13,174 nt of DNA, from positions 1 to 13,174 of the forward strand of contig JAJZNY010000331.1 in the NCBI GenBank assembly GCA_021852245.1, in the 5' to 3' direction. Positions 7,194 to 13,174 of this stretch are shown here, in pieces (position 1 is the stretch's first letter; every line of letters begins with the position of its first letter). The stretch is from Planctomycetota bacterium (lineage in GTDB: Bacteria; Planctomycetota; Phycisphaerae; WQYP01). The position numbers and the translations under genes are program-made. The notes beneath the pieces are model-generated. The model made no database searches and was not told where the DNA came from. It saw nothing but the letters and a program-made list of their open reading frames with translations.

Positions 7194-7545
7194 GGCATTA
7201 CCTCCAATAAATGTCAGTCAGAATTTTGAATTCATTTGTGGGATGCATGGGCAAATCCTGCCAAAATCGATACCATCCGAATGGGCGGGCAACGACGTGT
7301 CTTGTCACCAACCCATTTCACATATTCGAATCTTAGTTTCGGTTCCCGTCAAATACAAGCCACATTCATTTCCGAAATTATTGATCACAGATGGATAAAG
7401 GGAATCAAACCCTCATATTCCCCCGTTCATCTGCGTTTACCAAAACTGAGACAACGGCTGATCGAATCAGATTTCATCTGACAGCATGGGCGGATCGCCC
7501 GACATAGGAGGCGATTTTGACGTGATCAGGTTAGATTATGCGTAG
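7194..7545. other. Divergent intergenic region between the Tat protein and M48 genes
   Basis: These 352 bp contain no gene I can support. Apart from the GGAGG ribosome-binding site for the minus-strand gene, I see three hairpins near the M48 end. CTGAT-CGA-ATCAG (7458-7470) and TCAGAT-TTC-ATCTGA (7467-7481) share bases and cannot form together. GGGCG-GAT-CGCCC (7488-7500) sits 6 nt before GGAGG at 7507-7511. No well-spaced -35/-10 pair stood out on either strand. Confidence 0.4.
7522..7545 (+). promoter_or_regulatory. Possible 7-codon leader ORF, or interrupted start, before the M48 gene
   Basis: GGAGG (7507-7511) is the only good ribosome-binding site here and points to GTG at 7522. That frame reads V-I-R-L-D-Y-A and stops at TAG (7543-7545), directly followed in the same frame by the M48 ATG at 7546. 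It may be a mini-ORF that couples translation, or a nonsense change or sequencing error inside the true N-terminus. Confidence 0.35.
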
Positions 7546-9006
7546 ATGATCTGGGCAATTATCATTTATGTATTCGTATCCTTGTTGCAGGCGGGTACCC
7601 GAGCTCAGGTTTTTCATCACTGGCCCCCCGTCATTGTGGTCATGCTCACAGGACTTGTTGCTGTCTTCCTCATGGCGCGTAAGGCGGCTGGTCGGGCGTG
7701 TCGAAAATTGAATGCGAATCTCGCCAAAGCCAGCTCGATACGCACCCGCCTGACGAGGCGATTGGCCCTGCTGCAGTTCGGCGTGCTCGCCGGACTCTAC
7801 TACAGCGTCCGCCACCTGGGGTTCGGCTACCTGCTGGAGTATCACTCGGCGCTTGCGAAGACGCCCAGCCTGATTCCATTTCTATACGCCGGAATCATCA
7901 TCTTGGCAATGTTTTTAATACAACTCGGTGTCTATCGATTTGCAACCGCGTGGCGGCACCTGCGAGACACGGACCGGCTGGCCATGGGTAAACCGGTGTA
8001 TCCGTGGCCGCCGGCATGGCAATACGCACTTGATATGGTTCGGGTGACGGCGGGGCTGGTCATCTCGCTGCTCATCTTTGCGACCGTGATGTCATGGTGC
8101 TACCAAAACGTGCCGCGATGGCTGCCGAGCGTCTATTTTCTCCAGCGCCATGCCGACACATGCCTATCCATCGTGTTGATACCCGTTTTCTGGAGCATCT
8201 ATCCCTTCATGCTGGTAAGGATTATGAAGACCCATCGATTGCAGGACGGGCCGCTCCGACAGCGACTGCTGGCAGCAGCTCGACGGCATCACATCGGCAT
8301 CACGGATATTCGTATCATTCAAACCCATCATCGGATCGCCAACGCCGCCTGGATCGGCACCGTGATCCCCCCGCGTTACATTCTCATGACCGATCTGGTC
8401 GTCGACGACTTTACCCACGATCAGGTGGAAGACGTCTTTGCCCACGAACTCGGTCACGGCCACCATCGCCATGCCACGTGGTATCTGCTTCTGCTGCTCA
8501 CCGGCATTCTGGCGCTTCGCATCATGGTGCAGAGTTCAGAGGGGAATAATGGATGGCTTGGCAATTTTGCGTCGCTGGCGTTTCCCATGATCCTATTTGC
8601 GATGATCCTGATATTCGGAAAATTCAGCCGCCTTTCGGAATTTCAGGCCGATTGGTTTGCCGCCCGACATTGGGCCGCTCGATCAGAAGATGCTCAGCCT
8701 GCGGGTGGACTTCCCGGTCGAAGCGTATTGCCGCAGCCGTCGCGTGAGGCGATGGTTGATGGCGCGGCTCTTGGAGCCGAGGCCCTGCGAACTCTGGCGG
8801 ATCGAAACCTGATGCGGACGGACCGGACATTTCTGACCCATCCCAGCATTGATGATCGTATTGTCCATCTCTATGCGCTGAGTTTTTCGCCGCGTACGCA
8901 GAAATGTATGAGCCGCGCGGCGTGGCGGTGGCGGTGGCGGTGGTTCATATCCATATCGCTGGCGACCACCCTGGCTCTGATGGTGTACCTCACGCTGCGA
9001 CGCTGA
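7546..9006 (+). CDS. M48-family (Ste24-like) membrane zinc metalloprotease
   Basis: This 486-residue polytopic membrane protease carries the M48 zinc site. HELGH lies at residues 301-305 (two His ligands and the catalytic Glu), with the third ligand Glu365 in EFQADWFAA. At least six hydrophobic segments are visible: four or five before the catalytic domain, two right after HELGH and one at the C-terminus. This matches Ste24/HtpX-type enzymes, which cut membrane or misfolded proteins. The substrate is unknown. The C-terminal juxtamembrane stretch contains the alternating run WRWRWRW. ATG 7546 is the first possible in-frame start because TAG precedes it, but it has no good ribosome-binding site of its own. 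The gene converges on mreC with only 5 bp between the stop codons, so the 3' ends of the two transcripts probably overlap. Confidence 0.9.
   Translation: MIWAIIIYVFVSLLQAGTRAQVFHHWPPVIVVMLTGLVAVFLMARKAAGRACRKLNANLAKASSIRTRLTRRLALLQFGVLAGLYYSVRHLGFGYLLEYHSALAKTPSLIPFLYAGIIILAMFLIQLGVYRFATAWRHLRDTDRLAMGKPVYPWPPAWQYALDMVRVTAGLVISLLIFATVMSWCYQNVPRWLPSVYFLQRHADTCLSIVLIPVFWSIYPFMLVRIMKTHRLQDGPLRQRLLAAARRHHIGITDIRIIQTHHRIANAAWIGTVIPPRYILMTDLVVDDFTHDQVEDVFAHELGHGHHRHATWYLLLLLTGILALRIMVQSSEGNNGWLGNFASLAFPMILFAMILIFGKFSRLSEFQADWFAARHWAARSEDAQPAGGLPGRSVLPQPSREAMVDGAALGAEALRTLADRNLMRTDRTFLTHPSIDDRIVHLYALSFSPRTQKCMSRAAWRWRWRWFISISLATTLALMVYLTLRR
8923..8943 (+). repeat. Short tandem repeat (TGGCGG)x3 plus TGG inside the M48 gene
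   Basis: Three perfect 6-bp units plus half a unit encode alternating Trp and Arg just before the last membrane segment. Being hexameric, length changes would keep the frame and alter only the number of Trp-Arg pairs. Confidence 0.8.
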
Positions 9007-9011
9007 ATAAA

Positions 9012-9866
9012 TTAATGATGTGTCGAGAGCAGGATAACGGCATGATGAATGCGCTGCATGTTGCAGATCGGGGTGATGTTCAGACTCCAGCGCAGTGCTG
9101 TTCGATGAGATGCGGAGACCGAGGTGACCGTTCCCAGCGTGATGCCGTCGATCACCCCGGGCCAGTCGGTATCGCTGAGTACCACAAGGTCGCCCTTCCG
9201 GGGCCGGACGCTGCCGATGGATTGATCCAGTTCGCAGTGCATCGATCCCAGTCCGGTCCCCACAACGAGACAATCCCGGCTTACGACGCTTTCCACGCCG
9301 TTGGTGATCCGGACAATGCGGGCCGTCTCCTTCATGGCCGGTGAGGTCAGCAGGGTGACGCTGGAGGTCTGCGGCCCGACGGAGCTGATTTTTCCAACCA
9401 GGGAAAGATGCGCCAGAACCGGATCGCCGGCGGCCAGCTGCCGATCCACGACATACCCGCGGTCCACCCACATCATATCGGTTCCGGCGGAGGAAAAGCC
9501 GTCAACGTTGGCGGCCATGAGGGTACCGGGCTGAATGCCGGGGAAGCTGCTCTCCAGCAGGTGGGTCTGATGGAGCAGGCTCTGGAGCACCTCGATGCGA
9601 GTGCGGAGCAATGTAATGATTTTATCATAATGCGAGATGAGGCGCTGTGCGCGGCCATCGTGCGGATGTCCCGCCGAGAGCACGGAAATGAGCATGGATT
9701 GGGCACGGGTCAGCGTCCATGAGACGGGTTCCATGAGAACCTGCAGCACGGCGGCGGCGGTATTGCGCGGCGGCCGGACGAAACCCGGGCGGCGAGCCGA
9801 GATCAGGGCCGATATGATGGCAACGGTAAAGAGCAGCCAGAATGAACGCCGGGGAGTAAATTTCAT
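9012..9866 (-). CDS. mreC: Rod shape-determining protein MreC
   Basis: MreC is the periplasmic scaffold of the elongasome that contacts PBP2. This 284-residue protein has the family plan. A short basic N-terminus and one membrane helix (about residues 8-24) come first, then a helical segment likely to be coiled coil (about 72-105), then a beta-rich C-terminal domain. That domain includes LVGKISSVGPQTSSVTLLT (the usual VGxV...V...LIT block) and the late block VIDGITLGTVTSV. ATG at 9866 is preceded by GAGG 6 nt upstream and lies 34 nt after the mreB stop, so the two form one unit. The frame is open upstream but overlaps mreB there. It is similar in size to typical MreC (E. coli 367). No mreD follows: the next gene, 5 bp away, is on the opposite strand. 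Confidence 0.88.
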   Translation of the reverse strand: MKFTPRRSFWLLFTVAIISALISARRPGFVRPPRNTAAAVLQVLMEPVSWTLTRAQSMLISVLSAGHPHDGRAQRLISHYDKIITLLRTRIEVLQSLLHQTHLLESSFPGIQPGTLMAANVDGFSSAGTDMMWVDRGYVVDRQLAAGDPVLAHLSLVGKISSVGPQTSSVTLLTSPAMKETARIVRITNGVESVVSRDCLVVGTGLGSMHCELDQSIGSVRPRKGDLVVLSDTDWPGVIDGITLGTVTSVSASHRTALRWSLNITPICNMQRIHHAVILLSTHH

Positions 9867-9900
9867 CGGGGCCTCATGACGCTTCCAGTTGAAACGCCCG

Positions 9901-10959
9901 TCAGGATTCTTCCGCATCGCTGTGCACAGCGACACTGTCCTTCCAGCTCTCCAGATTCTCCAGAAATACGCTGGTACCGCGGGCCACGCAGGTGAGCGGA
10001 TCTTCGGCAATCCGCACCGGCAGCCCGGTCGCCTGATGAATCACTTTATCGATGCCGCGCAGCAGACTGCCGCCGCCGGCGAGCATAATGCCGGTCTCCA
10101 CCAGATCGGCGGCCAGCTCGGGTTCGGCCCGCTCGAGCGTATGGGTGATGGCGTCAATGATTTTACCGATCGGTTCCTGCAGCGCCTCACGAATTTCTTC
10201 GCTGGTGACCACGCATTTACGAGGCAAGCCGGAAATCATGTCGCGACCGCGGACCTCCATGGTCACCTCGGGGCCGACCGCCGCGGCGGAGCCGATATCA
10301 ATTTTGATGCGTTCAGCGAATTGTTCTCCCACCATCAGGTTGTAGGTTTTCTTCATGTGGTTCACAATCGCTTCGTCGAAATTATCACCTGCGGTGCGAA
10401 TAGATTCCGAAACGGCCATGTCCGCGAGGCTGATGATCGCCACTTCTGTTGTGCCGCCTCCGATGTCCACGATCATATTGCCCGTTGCTTCGGTGATGGG
10501 CAGGCCGGCCCCGATGGCCGCCGCCATCGGCTCTTCAACCAGATAAACCTTGCGTGCCTCCGCCTGAAGCGCAGACTGAAATACCGCCTGTTTTTCAACA
10601 GCCGTGATGCCCGAGGGGATGGCAATCAGAACGCGCGGCCGAACCAGAGTCCGGCGTCCGTGCACGCGGCGGATGAAATAGGTCAGCATGGCCTCGGTAA
10701 TTTCAAAATCACTGATCACACCGTCCTTCAGGGGCCGAATGGCGGTGATGGATCCGGGCGTCTTGCCGAGCATTTCCTTGGCCATCAGGCCTACGGCATT
10801 ACCGTTGTTCAAAACAATATTGGTGCCTTTTCGAACCGCCACCACAGACGGCTCATTGAGAACGATACCCTGCCCGCGCACGCACACCAGTGTGTTGCAT
10901 GTGCCGAGGTCGATCCCCATGTCGAGGGAGAACCATCCAAGAAATGAATCAAAAAACAC
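9901..10959 (-). CDS. mreB: Actin-like cell-shape protein MreB
   Basis: MreB is a cytoplasmic actin homologue that forms membrane-bound filaments directing side-wall synthesis. The protein has 352 residues, the usual size. Visible motifs are phosphate-1 DLGTCNTLV (from residue 17), the QGIVLNEPSVVA block (30-41), the EEPMAAAIGAG connect-1 region with the catalytic-type Glu near 142, phosphate-2 DIGGGTTEVA (165-174) and the adenosine motif AGGGSLLRG near the C-terminus. The short FFDSFLGWF N-terminus is probably the membrane-contact segment. The start is GTG (10959), supported by AGGAG 9 nt upstream and by agreement with the usual MreB N-terminus; the first in-frame ATG comes too late, at residue 14. 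It is followed by mreC and preceded by two small-to-medium membrane protein genes in the same direction. Confidence 0.97.
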   Translation of the reverse strand: MFFDSFLGWFSLDMGIDLGTCNTLVCVRGQGIVLNEPSVVAVRKGTNIVLNNGNAVGLMAKEMLGKTPGSITAIRPLKDGVISDFEITEAMLTYFIRRVHGRRTLVRPRVLIAIPSGITAVEKQAVFQSALQAEARKVYLVEEPMAAAIGAGLPITEATGNMIVDIGGGTTEVAIISLADMAVSESIRTAGDNFDEAIVNHMKKTYNLMVGEQFAERIKIDIGSAAAVGPEVTMEVRGRDMISGLPRKCVVTSEEIREALQEPIGKIIDAITHTLERAEPELAADLVETGIMLAGGGSLLRGIDKVIHQATGLPVRIAEDPLTCVARGTSVFLENLESWKDSVAVHSDAEES

Positions 10960-10985
10960 GCTAGAGCGCTCCTCTGGTCAGAGGT

Positions 10986-11019
10986 TGCCGATGTGATGCA
11001 TCAGTCAATCGCATCGGCA
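10986..11019 (-). promoter_or_regulatory. Inverted repeat in the mreB leader
   Basis: TGCCGATG (10986-10993) and CATCGGCA (11012-11019) are exact 8-bp reverse complements around an 18-nt loop. The loop starts with the palindrome TGATGCATCA (10994-11003). On the mreB transcript this would form a hairpin ending 27 nt before the GTG start and about 11 nt before the AGGAG site. A role in mreB translation or mRNA stability is plausible but unproven. Confidence 0.45.
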
Positions 11020-11095
11020 GGGCGAAACCCTCCGTGGTAACCCCAACGAGGGCTCCCGTGTCAGTAGTGTAAGTGAAGTTGCGCGATATAGATAC

Positions 11096-11125
11096 CTGAT
11101 AACCCGCCCTTCGCTGCACGTTCAA
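11096..11125 (-). promoter_or_regulatory. Weak candidate promoter for mreB-mreC
   Basis: In the 256-bp gap before mreB, the minus strand has TTGAAC (11125-11120), an 18-bp spacer and TATCAG (11101-11096). Each box matches four of six consensus bases. An internal promoter would let mreB-mreC be made more strongly than the two upstream genes. The match is poor enough to be chance. Confidence 0.25.
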
Positions 11126-11215
11126 GTTACCCGCCGTCGAATCTCTATTCAATACTCCGCCCCGGCGGACCATCGTCATGTCGGCCGATCATAACCTGAA
11201 ATTTCGCACGCTGAA

Positions 11216-11356
11216 TCAGAAGCCAATCAGTACCCGATACTGCAGCAGCATCCAGACCAGCGCCACCGCCGTTGCCAGAAATCCGATAAACGCCAAAGCC
11301 GTGTACACATTGATTGGTTTATCATAACGCCGAACTGGTTGACCGACTCGAGACAT
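11216..11356 (-). CDS. Small single-pass membrane protein, 46 residues
   Basis: This short gene encodes 46 residues: a basic, polar N-terminus (MSRVGQPVRRYDKPINVY), one hydrophobic helix of about 22 residues (about 19-39, TALAFIGFLATAVALVWMLLQ) and a short tail ending VLIGF. By the positive-inside rule the N-terminus should be cytoplasmic. It starts at ATG 11356 with GAGG 9 nt upstream and stops at TGA 11216. I do not recognise the family. It lies 75 nt after the coiled-coil protein gene and 256 nt before mreB, all in the same direction, so it may be part of a cell-shape operon. Evidence for coding is the ribosome-binding site, a clean basic-then-hydrophobic layout and position. Homologue searches are needed to be sure. 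Confidence 0.7.
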   Translation of the reverse strand: MSRVGQPVRRYDKPINVYTALAFIGFLATAVALVWMLLQYRVLIGF

Positions 11357-11431
11357 AACTGACTACCTCAGACTCATGATCGACAGGATAAAAATTCCGC
11401 ATTTGACCCGCGACAGAACCGCCGACCGTGA

Positions 11432-12304
11432 TCACATCCCCGGTCCGCTCATCACCATATCCGCTTTGGCTACCGTTTCGCCCGGCGCCTGGAGCGTGAC
11501 AATGCCCACCGAGTGTGTCGCATCAGATTTCTGTACCAGTACGTCGGCGATGTACTTCTGGCCGCGATAAACGGTAAGCCGAGTTCCCTGATTGACACCA
11601 TCTTTGCTGCCCAGGTTGCAACTGACGTACATCTTGCCGTTGTATTCGGCTACTTTGGTGATTGCGCCGTTGACGGTTACGGGTGTCGGCACGCCCTTGA
11701 GAACCGCAGCGCTGCTCGCCATGGTATTTGATGGAGACTTTGCCGCTTCCATGGCCACGCTCAGGTGGTGGTTGAGTTTCGCCACACTTTCCTGCAGAAC
11801 CTGAATGGTCTGTCGGGCTACATTCCTCTCATTGGTCAGTTCAGTCACTCGACGGGAGAGTTGCGCGTTCTGATTGATCAGTGTCAACTGTTCCGGGCGG
11901 AGCTTGTTGATCTGTGCGGTCTGATCCGCCACCTGCGTGTTGAGTGAATTGACGGTGTTGGTCAACAGCGAAACGTTGGTGCTCTTGGCGGCGTTGCTGG
12001 CCTGCAATTCGGCAATCTGTGTCTGAGCATCCGCCAATTTGCCCTGCAGTGATACGACCTGCGAATTCAGATGCCGTTGGGCCGATGAAGCTGACTCCTG
12101 TGCCGTCGCAAGTTCATTACTGAGATTGCTGCTCATAAGCTTTTCTTTGGCCAGAGCCGCATAGGCCGCGATCGCAGATCGTTGAGTTGATACTATTTCG
12201 TTCCGGTAGTTGGTCTGCTTGCTGACAAAAACCACCACCAGAACAGATAAAGCAAGCGCCAGTACAAGCTGGAGCACAACGAAGATTCTGGTTACTGTAT
12301 TCAA
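11432..12304 (-). CDS. Membrane-anchored coiled-coil protein with beta-rich C-terminal domain
   Basis: This 290-residue protein has unknown function. Residues 5-27 form one membrane helix (IFVVLQLVLALALSVLVVVFV). Residues of about 30-190 form a long Gln/Ala/Ser/Leu-rich coiled coil with repeated heptad-like patterns (for example SLQGKLADAQTQIAELQASN). From about 205 a compact beta-rich domain follows (VNGAITKVAEYNGKMYVSCN, then LGSKDGVNQGTRLTVYRGQK), of a type I associate with planctomycete envelope proteins. I chose TTG 12304 because AGGAG lies 6 nt upstream and the protein then opens directly at the membrane helix. The frame is open to ATG 12421, but that 39-residue extension is atypical and would begin at the predicted transcription start. 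The layout resembles MreC, and the gene is first in the run leading to mreB-mreC. A role in wall elongation is inferred from context only. Confidence 0.8.
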   Translation of the reverse strand: MNTVTRIFVVLQLVLALALSVLVVVFVSKQTNYRNEIVSTQRSAIAAYAALAKEKLMSSNLSNELATAQESASSAQRHLNSQVVSLQGKLADAQTQIAELQASNAAKSTNVSLLTNTVNSLNTQVADQTAQINKLRPEQLTLINQNAQLSRRVTELTNERNVARQTIQVLQESVAKLNHHLSVAMEAAKSPSNTMASSAAVLKGVPTPVTVNGAITKVAEYNGKMYVSCNLGSKDGVNQGTRLTVYRGQKYIADVLVQKSDATHSVGIVTLQAPGETVAKADMVMSGPGM

Positions 12305-12426
12305 GGACGTCTCCTCAATGGCACAATCCACACCACCGAAATCAACCACCCGCTTATAGCTGCGTGCTCGCCGGACCCCCCAAACTTGACTCATGATCAA
12401 GGGGTCTGGTCTCTTCCCCACGTGGC

Positions 12427-12455
12427 AAGTTAAATCGTGGCGGCCCGGCTGTCAA
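12427..12455 (-). promoter_or_regulatory. Sigma70-like promoter of the coiled-coil/mreBC unit
   Basis: On the minus strand a perfect -35 box TTGACA (12455-12450) is followed after exactly 17 bp by TAACTT (12432-12427), which keeps the TA and final T of the -10 consensus. The predicted start is near 12420, giving a leader of about 115 nt to TTG 12304. It is the best promoter upstream of the four same-direction genes ending with mreC. Confidence 0.6.
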
Positions 12456-12545
12456 GGATACCGGGAAACTGGCCGGGAGGCCAAGTTCGGCATATAACAC
12501 TTCGGGACGATTCACTCCTGCCTCATGGTCGGCTTGAATCGGGCA

Positions 12546-12569
12546 TCGATGGGGTCGCGACACCATCGA
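12546..12569. promoter_or_regulatory. Near-perfect 24-bp palindrome upstream of the ClC gene
   Basis: TCGATGG (12546-12552) mirrors CCATCGA (12563-12569) around GTCGCGAC (12554-12561), itself palindromic. Only the pair 12553/12562 breaks symmetry, so 11 of 12 positions match. It sits in the gap between the divergent coiled-coil and ClC genes, about 150 bp before the likely ClC start. An operator for a dimeric regulator is the simplest reading; an RNA hairpin is the alternative. The rest of the 12456-12603 gap holds a weak -10-like TATAAC (12493-12498) without a good -35 box. Confidence 0.5.
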
Positions 12570-12603
12570 CGGACAGAAGACCATCCCCGGCGGAGGGGGA
12601 GCG

Positions 12604-12678
12604 ATGAGCGAATGGCCTCGGCGCCTCAGGTGGGATACCGCTGCCCGGTTAGGTCCTTTGACCCAGCCGGCTCAATAG
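12604..12678 (+). CDS. Possible 24-residue leader ORF before the ClC gene
   Basis: ATG 12604 has the strongest ribosome-binding site in the area (GGAGG at 12592-12596, 7 nt away). It opens a 24-codon frame, MSEWPRRLRWDTAARLGPLT and four more residues, ending at TAG 12676-12678, which is 17 nt before the likely ClC start. It may be a leader peptide. The same ribosome-binding site might instead serve ATG 12612, which is in the ClC frame. Confidence 0.3.
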   Translation: MSEWPRRLRWDTAARLGPLTQPAQ

Positions 12679-12695
12679 CTGCACGAGAGGTTGTG

Positions 12696-13174
12696 TTGTT
12701 TAAAATTTCTGACATCCCGCGACGCATCGTATCGCTGCAACTCCGGGTCCAGCAGAAACTGTCGCGCTGGGGCATCAGCGGAAAACGAATCCTCATCGGC
12801 ATGTCCTTTCTGGTCGGTATCCTCGCCGGTGCCGCTGCGTGGCTCTTCAAACGCTGCCTGCAATCCATGCACACCCTCTATTTTTCCCGTCTGGTCGATG
12901 ACTGGCACGTTACCACCCGATGGCCCGCCCTGCTGCTTCTGCCGCTCATCCCGGCCGTCGGCGGCTTGATTCTTGTGGCCTGGCGGTGGTTTTTTAACCG
13001 CCATCGAAAGAGCGTGGTCCACGGGCTCTCGGGCATCCTGTACAGCCTGAATAAGGAATCCGGCCGCCTTCCCAGCTCGCTGGGGGCTGAAACACTGGTG
13101 GCCAGCAGCATTACCATCGCCTCCGGTGGTTCCGCAGGACCCGAAGCTCCCATCGCCGTCATCGGCGCATCGGT
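12696..13174 (+). CDS. ClC-family chloride channel/transporter, 3'-truncated
   Basis: The window ends inside this gene; about 159 codons are visible. ClC proteins are dimeric membrane chloride channels or chloride/proton exchangers. The visible part has an N-terminal helix, a first membrane segment (ILIGMSFLVGILAGAAAWLF), a second (WPALLLLPLIPAVGGLILVAW), and the signature SGGSAGPEAPIAVIGAS with the gating-type Glu at residue 150 (codon 13143-13145), matching E148 of the E. coli protein. The signature reads GPEAP instead of the more usual GREGP. The first selectivity motif (GSGIP in E. coli) is not evident: the corresponding stretch reads HGLSGILYSLNKESG. TTG 12696 follows GAGAGG by 5 nt and is the preferred start; GTG 12693 or ATG 12612 (28 extra residues) are possible. 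It is divergent from the coiled-coil/mreBC unit. Confidence 0.82.
   Translation, partial: MFKISDIPRRIVSLQLRVQQKLSRWGISGKRILIGMSFLVGILAGAAAWLFKRCLQSMHTLYFSRLVDDWHVTTRWPALLLLPLIPAVGGLILVAWRWFFNRHRKSVVHGLSGILYSLNKESGRLPSSLGAETLVASSITIASGGSAGPEAPIAVIGAS

Noticed and set aside
9889..10947. 352-codon plus-strand frame opposite mreB
   Set aside because: It is a long shadow of the mreB gene, His/Asn/Gly/Arg-rich with no family motif, while the minus strand encodes an unmistakable MreB.
10961..11179. 72-codon minus-strand frame between the 46-aa gene and mreB
   Set aside because: No ribosome-binding site, low-complexity polar sequence without a fold signature, and it ends inside the mreB ribosome-binding region; better read as leader DNA.
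12354..12584. 76-codon minus-strand frame upstream of the coiled-coil gene
   Set aside because: It covers the predicted promoter at 12427-12455 and the palindrome at 12546-12569, and has no protein-like features.

Overview
The window looks like a chromosomal segment of a Gram-negative-type bacterium with a rod-elongation (elongasome) machinery, most likely a planctomycete close to the Phycisphaerae. This assignment is inferred from the mix of PEP-CTERM surface proteins, a Tat-exported beta-propeller-like protein, an MreB/MreC/PBP2/RodA set, frequent non-ATG starts (GTG, TTG) and a one-TM coiled-coil protein of a type I associate with that phylum. No rRNA or marker gene here can prove it. I see no tRNA, rRNA, CRISPR array, transposase or integrase.

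Layout. (1) 1-3176, plus strand: the 3' part of a penicillin-binding protein 2 gene (mrdA, 5' end outside the window), overlapping rodA by one base. Together they form the transpeptidase/glycosyltransferase pair for lateral wall synthesis. (2) 3177-5719, plus strand: two tandem paralogous secreted proteins with PEP-CTERM sorting tails. Each has its own sigma70-like promoter with a T- or A/T-rich tract just upstream and a long untranslated leader (about 230 and 313 nt). The second leader opens, at the predicted first transcribed base, with a 49-nt three-part stem-loop. An intrinsic terminator closes the pair. (3) 5832-7193, minus strand: a Tat-exported, probably beta-propeller carbohydrate-active or sialidase-like protein. 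(4) 7546-9006, plus strand: a multi-pass M48 (Ste24-like) zinc protease. (5) 9012-12455, minus strand: a probable operon, promoter - TM/coiled-coil/beta-domain protein - 46-residue single-TM protein - mreB - mreC. (6) 12546-13174, plus strand: a near-perfect 24-bp palindrome, a possible leader ORF and the start of a ClC-family chloride channel/transporter gene cut by the window end.

How it fits together. The two elongasome modules (mrdA-rodA and mreB-mreC) face each other across about 5.8 kb of surface and export genes, and no mreD lies next to mreC. In many bacteria these genes form one mreBCD-mrdA-rodA cluster, so this layout suggests an inversion or insertion. The coiled-coil protein upstream of mreB repeats the MreC plan (N-terminal TM, coiled coil, beta-rich C-terminus). 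With its 46-aa membrane neighbour it is a candidate unrecognised cell-shape component. The least explained DNA is the structured leader of the second PEP-CTERM gene.
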